A stretch of 47,049 bases of DNA from JAFGDH01 sp964447525. Its GTDB lineage: Archaea; Aenigmatarchaeota; Aenigmatarchaeia; QMZP01; QMZT01. The stretch is from contig CAYUSU010000003.1 of the NCBI GenBank assembly GCA_964447525.1, forward strand, positions 1 to 47,049, read 5' to 3'. Positions 41,354 to 47,049 of this stretch are shown piece after piece. The position numbers and the translations under genes were made by a program. How positions within the stretch are numbered: position 1 is the first letter of the stretch; each line of letters opens with the position of its first letter. The notes under the pieces are model-generated. The model was not told where the DNA came from. It did no database searches and worked only from the letters and a program-made list of their open reading frames with translations.

Positions 41354-42760
41354 CTATCCTTTTATCACGCCAATCGGCACCATTTTTGCGACTTTTTTCG
41401 ATATTCCGGAGCCGTGTACGCTGTCTATCACTGCCTCGACATCCTTGTAAGCAAGTGGCGCTTCTTCTGCCAGACTCTTCGGATGAGTGGCCTGAGAAAC
41501 AATTCCCTTTTGCAGGAGATCATCCTTTATCTTGTCTCCCCAGAACCTTTTGATGGCAGCATGCCTGCTCATCGCCCTGCCCGCTCCGTGAGCAGATGAC
41601 CCGAAGCTTATCTCCATGGCCTTTTCAGAACCTTTCAGAAGGTAGGAAGAAGTCCCCATCGTTCCCGCGATAATGACGGGCATGTCCGGGAATGATCTTG
41701 TTGCACCCTTCCTGTGGACGTACAGCTTTCTCTTTTCTCCGTTTACCGTGTGCTCCTCGTGTTTCACTATGTTGTGCGCTATCGCGTATACCGTTTTCAT
41801 ATCCATTGATTCCCATCCCCTCGAAAATACCCTTTCGAAAACCTCCCTGATCCATTTGGTCATTACTGCACGATTAGTGAAAGAATAATTTACGGCGCAT
41901 TTCATCGCAGCGAAGAAATCCTGGCCTTCTTTCGAGTTTACCGGGGCACATGCCAGCTGATCGTCCGGGAGCCATATTTTATATTTTTTCACTGCCTGCT
42001 CCTGTATCTTCAGGTAATCAGTCGCTATTTGGTGACCCAGTCCCCTTGAACCGCAATGCAGCATTATCATAACCTGCCCGGTATTTTCGATGCCCCATGC
42101 CTTAGCAGCATTTTTATCGAATATGTGAGTAACCTCTTGTATTTCAAGAAAATGGTTTCCCGCTCCCAGTGTCCCCAATTGGGGGCGTCCTCTTTTTTTC
42201 GCCAGTTCGGAAACCTTTCTCGGATCTGCTCCGTCCATGCACCCCCCTTCCTCGGTCCTGTTCTGATCTTCCTTTGTTACGTATCCCCTGTCTATTGCCC
42301 AGTTCATGCCATTTTTCAAAACTTCTTCAAGTTCTTCTGGCGAGAGTCTCAGATTGCTCTTTGCACCCACCCCGGATGGGACGGCCTTGAAGAGGGATGG
42401 GACGAGCTTGTTTGCCTCTTTTCTGACATCATCTGAAGAAAGATTCGTCCTGATAAGGTTTATTCCGCAGTTAATGTCAAAACCACAAAGCCCCGCGGAT
42501 ATTACACCATCCTGATCATCAAAAGCAGAGACAGCCCCCATTGGTAACCCATATCCCCAGTGCATATCAGGTAGTCCGACAACAGGGTTGACCACACCCG
42601 GCAGGCATGCCACATTGGTTAGCTGCTGCACTGCGGCGTCTTCAATAGCATCGAGTATCTTTTTGTTGGCAATTATCCTTCCATCTACATTCATCTCCTC
42701 TCTGGCCGACTTCGGAAGTCTCCATTCGAATTTATTGACGCTTTCGAGTTTTTCTTTCAT
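41354..42760 (-). CDS. rtcB: RNA-splicing ligase RtcB
   Basis: RtcB joins tRNA halves, sealing 2',3'-cyclic phosphate to 5'-OH with GTP. The 468-residue protein has GLPDMHWGYGLPMG (63-74), the metal-binding FDINCG (94-99), GNHFLEIQEV, LHCGSRGLGHQIA and the guanylation His region SSAHGAGRAMSRHAA. No intein is present. It follows the archease gene on the same strand (40-bp gap). It is the expected ligase for the intron-containing tRNA at 20108. Confidence 0.96.
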   Translation of the reverse strand: MKEKLESVNKFEWRLPKSAREEMNVDGRIIANKKILDAIEDAAVQQLTNVACLPGVVNPVVGLPDMHWGYGLPMGAVSAFDDQDGVISAGLCGFDINCGINLIRTNLSSDDVRKEANKLVPSLFKAVPSGVGAKSNLRLSPEELEEVLKNGMNWAIDRGYVTKEDQNRTEEGGCMDGADPRKVSELAKKRGRPQLGTLGAGNHFLEIQEVTHIFDKNAAKAWGIENTGQVMIMLHCGSRGLGHQIATDYLKIQEQAVKKYKIWLPDDQLACAPVNSKEGQDFFAAMKCAVNYSFTNRAVMTKWIREVFERVFSRGWESMDMKTVYAIAHNIVKHEEHTVNGEKRKLYVHRKGATRSFPDMPVIIAGTMGTSSYLLKGSEKAMEISFGSSAHGAGRAMSRHAAIKRFWGDKIKDDLLQKGIVSQATHPKSLAEEAPLAYKDVEAVIDSVHGSGISKKVAKMVPIGVIKG

Positions 42761-42800
42761 GATATCACCATTAGATATGCAATTATCTACTTAAATTTAT

Positions 42801-43211
42801 TCATATGTCAAGCGATGCCCTCACTTTGTATCCATTTTGTGTTTTTTCGAAAAGATATTTGTATTTAGTGACACCCTTTACTACAGTTCCCCCTCTGGAC
42901 GGATCTGCTTCTTCTCCGTAAATTTCTGCTTTTAGGCGTTTTTCATCTATCTCCATTACCCTGAATTTCGAAAAGAACATGATCTCCACATCAACCAGAC
43001 CTATCAGTTCCTGCAACCAGTTAAACATGAGATCACCCGGACTATCCGCTTTCACTTTTATTATCTTCTTTTCGGACTGCCCGATTTTTTCAATTTGGCA
43101 TATTACTGAAAAAAGAGCAGATGCGGCGTTCTCGAAAACTTCTTTCATGCCCTTTCCGTATGCCTCGAACATAACGTCCGATGTCAGATCATCTATGAAC
43201 CTATATCTCAT
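42801..43211 (-). CDS. Archease (RtcB activator)
   Basis: This 136-residue protein matches archease: FIDDLTSDVMFEAYGKGMKEVFENAASALFSVI at the start and a C-terminal VTKYKYLFEKTQNGYKVRASLDI. Archease promotes guanylation and turnover of RtcB. It is upstream of rtcB on the same strand, a frequent archaeal pairing. Confidence 0.92.
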   Translation of the reverse strand: MRYRFIDDLTSDVMFEAYGKGMKEVFENAASALFSVICQIEKIGQSEKKIIKVKADSPGDLMFNWLQELIGLVDVEIMFFSKFRVMEIDEKRLKAEIYGEEADPSRGGTVVKGVTKYKYLFEKTQNGYKVRASLDI

Positions 43212-43266
43212 ATAAACAAATTACCGTTTGTTAAATTTAAAAGTCCTTTGACTAAGAAAGAAGATT

Positions 43267-43698
43267 TTACAAACCCTCTATGTCATACTTGTAAATTATG
43301 TCTTGCGCCCCTTTGCACTGCAGTGATTGAATAACAAATTCGTACAGTGTGTTATTAGCCGGCGTAACATATGTCCGTATGTTCTGAGCTGATACGTTAA
43401 GAGTGCTTAGCCTTTGCGGGACAGTGTATCTTTGCCCGGTTGTGTTGGATGTGTATGTAAGTCTGGCAGAAAACCCGCTAAGATCGACGTCACCCGTGTT
43501 GAATATGTGAAGCGTCAGATTACCGTTACCGAAATATGCTCTTTGAATCAGGATACCGGCTCTTGAACAAAGAGAAAGTTCTGATCTTTGCTCTTCAACG
43601 AATTGCGTTGCCCATCCGGCCAAAATCCCTGCGACTATCATCGTAAAAGCTATTAACATTATCACGGCAATCAAGGGCGAAATACCTTTCCTCATCAT
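43267..43698 (-). CDS. Archaeal pilin/archaellin-like protein A
   Basis: This 143-residue protein starts MMRKGISPLIAVIMLIAFTMIVAGILAGW. The class III signal is cleaved after KG, before the ISPLIAVI helix. The exposed beta domain has two cysteines and many Asn/Thr sites (NLT, NTT, NNT) suitable for N-glycosylation. It lies 3 bp behind the next pilin in the same direction. Confidence 0.88.
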   Translation of the reverse strand: MMRKGISPLIAVIMLIAFTMIVAGILAGWATQFVEEQRSELSLCSRAGILIQRAYFGNGNLTLHIFNTGDVDLSGFSARLTYTSNTTGQRYTVPQRLSTLNVSAQNIRTYVTPANNTLYEFVIQSLQCKGAQDIIYKYDIEGL

Positions 43699-43701
43699 AT
43701 T

Positions 43702-44190
43702 TTATTCCTTCGTTATATCATTCCCGGTTATCTTGGCAAACGATTGTGGGCATGCCTTATTCAGCACCTTTATTTCCTCGCTCGTCGTCCCGATTGCCGA
43801 ATAGTCTCCCTCTGTCCCGTTCATATCCACTATTATTATTGCGGATCTTTGCTCTTTTAACGGTGTGGTTTCGCTTATCGGGGGGCTTATCGTAATGTCG
43901 CTGGATGTCGAATTGTATAAGACGACGCTGGTAGCATTCAATATCTGAACCTCGAACCCGTAAAGCTCTATTTTTCCGTTATTGGTTATTTTCAGTGTGA
44001 GATTTTTCGTGGAACCTGTATATGTAGCGGAATCAACGCTGTACGTGGAATATGAAGCACATGAACTCGCACCACTTATCTCGGTGTTTATCCATTGCGT
44101 GACCCAGCTAGATATCATGACCCCAACTGCAACGGTTATTGCAATAAGTATAACAACAGCTATTACAGGAGATACCCCTTTCATACCCAT
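43702..44190 (-). CDS. Archaeal pilin/archaellin-like protein B
   Basis: This 162-residue protein starts MGMKGVSPVIAVVILIAITVAVGVMI, again a class III signal with KG before the hydrophobic helix. The domain is beta-rich with N-glycosylation sequons (NLT, NAT, NST) and three cysteines. It is the first of a two-pilin operon with pilin A. Both may be filament subunits assembled by the GspE-type ATPase. Confidence 0.88.
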   Translation of the reverse strand: MGMKGVSPVIAVVILIAITVAVGVMISSWVTQWINTEISGASSCASYSTYSVDSATYTGSTKNLTLKITNNGKIELYGFEVQILNATSVVLYNSTSSDITISPPISETTPLKEQRSAIIIVDMNGTEGDYSAIGTTSEEIKVLNKACPQSFAKITGNDITKE

Positions 44191-44378
44191 ATTTAATATC
44201 TTGACAACGTTCCCTAATATATATTATTTCATCAGTTCCTTATAATGTTAATCATTTACTACAAACAGCGAAAAAAGTTACAAAAGCTTTAAAATGATTG
44301 ATTAAAAAGAATTGTTAGCGTGATTAAATGTTGTTGTGAAGTCAGGTTTTATCCTGTCTAATTGGATGAGGTGATTTT

Positions 44379-47018
44379 ATGGAAAAAAAAATGGTTTGTA
44401 TGTTTGATGAGGTTAAAGGGGGAAATACATCAGAGAATATAATTTTACTTGGTAACAAAGGAGCTCAGTTAGCGGAAATGACCAGCATAGGTCTTCCGGT
44501 ACCTCAGGGTTTCACGATAACTACGAAGGCATGTATTGCCTTTTATGAAGAGGGAAAGAAATGGCCGGACAGCCTGGAATCTCAGGTTAAAGAAGAGCTT
44601 TCCAAACTCGAGGAAAAAACCGGGAAGAAACTCGGAGATTCGGAAAATCCGCTTTTCCTTTCGGTTAGATCAGGCAGTTACGTATCAATGCCGGGCATGA
44701 TGGACACGGTTCTGAATCTCGGAATGAACGATCAGAGCGTTATAGCCCTCGCTAAAATGACAGGCAACGAAAGGGGATCATGGGATTCTTTCCGAAGGTT
44801 TATACAGATGTTCGGGGATGTCGTGATGGGAATAGCGCATTCCAAGTTCGAGGAGATACTTGATGACGTCAAAGAGAGAAGCGGGGTTAAATACGATACC
44901 GATCTCACAACGGAAAACATGAAAGAGGTCGTTGAAGAATACAAAAAACTCGTGCATTCAGAAAAAGGAGAATCATTCCCGGATGATCCATGGAAACAAT
45001 TAATTATGTCGATAGATGCAGTTTTCAATTCATGGAATAACAACAGGGCAATAAAGTACAGGAAGATACATAACCTTAGAAATGATGCGGGAACCGGTGT
45101 GAACGTTCAGAGCATGGTTTTCGGGAATCTCGGTGATGATTGTGCGACAGGTGTCGGATTCACGAGAAACCCTTCGACCGGTGAAAAGGAACATTATGGC
45201 GAATATCTTATAAATGCCCAGGGCGAAGATGTCGTAGCCGGGATAAGGACACCCAAACACATTGATGACCTAAAGAAAGATATGCCCGGTGCGTACGATA
45301 AGCTCGTAAAAATATACGACATTCTGGAGAAACACTACAAAGATATGCAGGATTTCGAATTCACTATAGAAAAGGGGAGATTGTTCCTTCTTCAGACAAG
45401 AAACGGAAAAAGGACCGCCCAGGCCGCCGTAAAGATAGCGGTGGACATGGAAAAGGAAGGAATAATAGAAAAGAAAAAAGCGATTATGAGAATAAAACCG
45501 GAACAACTTAATCAGCTTCTTCACAAACAACTTGACCCCGCCGCAAAGGAGAAGGAGGAAGCGATTGCTAAGGGACTGCCAGCATCTCCAGGTGCGGCAG
45601 TTGGTAAGGTAGTTTTTACTGCGGAAGAGGCCGCAAGGATAGTTGAGAACAATCCAGATGAAAAGGTGGTTCTCGTCAGAACGGAAACTAGCCCTGAAGA
45701 TATCGAAGGAATGAATGCAGCCGAGGGAATACTTACCGCCAGAGGTGGAATGACATCCCATGCTGCGGTCGTGGCGAGAGGCATGGGTAAATGTTGCGTT
45801 GCCGGATGCGAAGAAATCATAGTTAACGAAGCTGAAAAGAATTTCAAGATACCTGGCAAGAACAATGTCATGATAAGGGAAGGAGAGATGATAAGTCTGG
45901 ACGGATCAACCGGAGAAGTTTTTGTTGGCCAGCTTGATCTGATCGAACCGGAAATATCAGGAGAGTTCGGCAAACTTATGGAATGGGTTGACGAGTTCAA
46001 GAAGTTGCACGTCAAAGCAAACGCAGATACTCCGCACGATTCCGAGATAGCAAAAAAGTTCGGTGCCGAGGGTATAGGGCTTTGCAGGACCGAGCACATG
46101 TTCTTCAAACCGGAAAGAATAATGGCAGTGAGGGAGATGATACTTGCCGAAAATCTGGATGGGAGGAAGAAAGCGCTTGATAAGATACTACCCTACCAGA
46201 AAGAGGATTTCCGAGGATTATTCGAGGTAATGAGCGGCCTTCCGATAATAATCAGGCTGCTTGATCCGCCTCTTCATGAATTCCTTCCAAAGGAAGAGAA
46301 GGAAATAAGGGAAGTCGCGGAAAACATGGGAGTTTCCCCGGATAAAATAAAGGAAACCATAAAGAATCTTCACGAATTCAACCCGATGCTCGGTTTCAGG
46401 GGTTGCAGACTTACCGTTAAATATCCGGAGATAACCGGGATGCAGGTAAAGGCGATATTCGAGGCCGCACTGGAGGCGAAGGCCGAAGGGCACGACCCGA
46501 GACCCGAAATAGAGGTACCGTTGATAGGAAACTTCAGGGAATTCCTGTTCGTCAGGAAGATAATAGACAGGATCGCCGAGGAGATGGGTATTACGGACAA
46601 GATAAAATACAAGGTCGGTACAATGATAGAGGTTCCTCGAGCCGCTTTGACGGCGGACGAGATAGCAAAGGAAGCGGATTTCATGTCATTCGGAACGAAC
46701 GACCTAACCCAGATGGGATGCGGGTTTTCGAGGGATGACTCAGGAAAGTTTCTTGGACTTTACGTCGAGAACGGTATATACGAAAGGGACCCTTTCCAGT
46801 CCATTGATCAGGAAGGTGTCGGAAAACTCATGAAGATATGCATCGAGAACGCCAGGAAGACCAATCCCGACATAGAGATAGGGATATGCGGAGAACATGG
46901 CGGAGAAACGGAATCAGTGAAATTCTGCCACAAAATAGGTCTTAATGACGTGAGTTGTTCGCCTTTCAGGGTTCCCATAGCGAGGCTTGCTGCCGCTCAG
47001 GCAGCAATAGAACAGTAA
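44379..47018 (+). CDS. ppdK: Pyruvate, phosphate dikinase
   Basis: PPDK interconverts pyruvate, ATP and phosphate with PEP, AMP and pyrophosphate. The 879-residue protein has the full length of the family. The N-terminal ATP-grasp part begins LLGNKGAQLAEMTSIGLPVPQGF with SVRSGSYVSMPGMMDTVLNLG. The phosphohistidine is H461 in GGMTSHAAVVARGMG. The PEP domain shows GLCRTEHMF, FMSFGTNDLTQMGCGFSRDD and the terminal GICGEHGGE. A GAGGTG site precedes the ATG. The 31 bp after the stop show nothing recognisable. The PEP synthase at 26137 overlaps it in function. Confidence 0.96.
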   Translation: MEKKMVCMFDEVKGGNTSENIILLGNKGAQLAEMTSIGLPVPQGFTITTKACIAFYEEGKKWPDSLESQVKEELSKLEEKTGKKLGDSENPLFLSVRSGSYVSMPGMMDTVLNLGMNDQSVIALAKMTGNERGSWDSFRRFIQMFGDVVMGIAHSKFEEILDDVKERSGVKYDTDLTTENMKEVVEEYKKLVHSEKGESFPDDPWKQLIMSIDAVFNSWNNNRAIKYRKIHNLRNDAGTGVNVQSMVFGNLGDDCATGVGFTRNPSTGEKEHYGEYLINAQGEDVVAGIRTPKHIDDLKKDMPGAYDKLVKIYDILEKHYKDMQDFEFTIEKGRLFLLQTRNGKRTAQAAVKIAVDMEKEGIIEKKKAIMRIKPEQLNQLLHKQLDPAAKEKEEAIAKGLPASPGAAVGKVVFTAEEAARIVENNPDEKVVLVRTETSPEDIEGMNAAEGILTARGGMTSHAAVVARGMGKCCVAGCEEIIVNEAEKNFKIPGKNNVMIREGEMISLDGSTGEVFVGQLDLIEPEISGEFGKLMEWVDEFKKLHVKANADTPHDSEIAKKFGAEGIGLCRTEHMFFKPERIMAVREMILAENLDGRKKALDKILPYQKEDFRGLFEVMSGLPIIIRLLDPPLHEFLPKEEKEIREVAENMGVSPDKIKETIKNLHEFNPMLGFRGCRLTVKYPEITGMQVKAIFEAALEAKAEGHDPRPEIEVPLIGNFREFLFVRKIIDRIAEEMGITDKIKYKVGTMIEVPRAALTADEIAKEADFMSFGTNDLTQMGCGFSRDDSGKFLGLYVENGIYERDPFQSIDQEGVGKLMKICIENARKTNPDIEIGICGEHGGETESVKFCHKIGLNDVSCSPFRVPIARLAAAQAAIEQ

Positions 47019-47049
47019 ATGAGAACATTCGTTTCGGGAACAGTTTAAA

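Noticed and set aside
44191..44378. Search for a tRNA or small RNA in the gap between pilin B and ppdK.
   Set aside because: No cloverleaf or strong stem was found. The gap appears to hold only the two divergent promoters and the ribosome-binding site of ppdK.
1..47049. CRISPR arrays, insertion sequences, integrases, toxin-antitoxin pairs and inteins.
   Set aside because: No regularly spaced repeats, transposase or integrase motifs were seen, and PolB (visible part), RadA and RtcB run through their usual intein sites uninterrupted.

Overview
The window is archaeal chromosomal DNA. It carries archaeal-type information-processing genes: PolB, Cdc6/Orc1, a PolD small-subunit relative, RPA, RadA, archaeal DnaG, endonuclease Q, thermosome, archaeal AlaRS and CCA-adding enzyme, L1-P0-P1(L12), S26e, and RtcB with archease. 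It also carries archaeal pilins with class III signal peptides, TATA boxes about 26 bp upstream of many start codons (leaderless genes), and a tRNA interrupted by two bulge-helix-bulge introns. No rRNA, CRISPR array or insertion sequence is visible. I cannot place the lineage firmly. The gene content would fit a DPANN or deep euryarchaeal lineage, but no marker here proves it.

Layout. Positions 1-1296 are the 3' part of a family B DNA polymerase, followed by a 443-bp gene-free stretch with origin-recognition-box (ORB)-like sequences. Positions 1740-6359 hold a TctA-like permease, two small membrane-anchored Cys-rich proteins, a DUF2061 protein, a glycine-methyltransferase-like enzyme, an HTH regulator and a phosphoesterase. 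Positions 6406-8561 hold a shortened DP1-like protein and Cdc6/Orc1, followed by an intergenic region that looks like a replication origin: ORB-like boxes around a 38-bp pure A/T tract. Positions 8820-13371 are central metabolism: an aminotransferase, ADP-forming acetate-CoA ligase alpha and AMP-forming acetyl-CoA synthetase. TrkA, a pilin-like protein and four tandem paralogous lipoproteins follow, then EndoQ and the two-intron tRNA-Ile(UAU). A cluster of related inverted repeats precedes the thermosome gene.

From 22334 there is a coiled-coil protein with a pilin, AlaRS, PEP synthase, the ribosomal stalk operon (L1-P0-L12) and CCA transferase. Then come a four-CBS protein, a small Toprim protein overlapping DnaG, a membrane-anchored OB protein with 2'-5' RNA ligase, an ExeA-like AAA+ ATPase, and PRC-barrel and winged-helix proteins. 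The leftward run S26e > secretion ATPase > RPA > RadA follows, then archease > RtcB, two pilins, and pyruvate phosphate dikinase at the right end.

The genes suggest a few linked themes. Replication and repair genes cluster around a candidate origin. RtcB and archease are the expected ligation machinery for the split tRNA in the same window. PPDK, PEP synthase, acetate-CoA ligase and acetyl-CoA synthetase connect pyruvate, PEP and acetyl-CoA/acetate. Four pilin-like proteins and a secretion ATPase suggest a type IV pilus-like surface system. The most unusual items are the DP1-like protein without a phosphoesterase core, the ORB-like clusters, the UAU-anticodon tRNA with a T-loop intron, and the covarying inverted repeats near the tRNA and thermosome genes.
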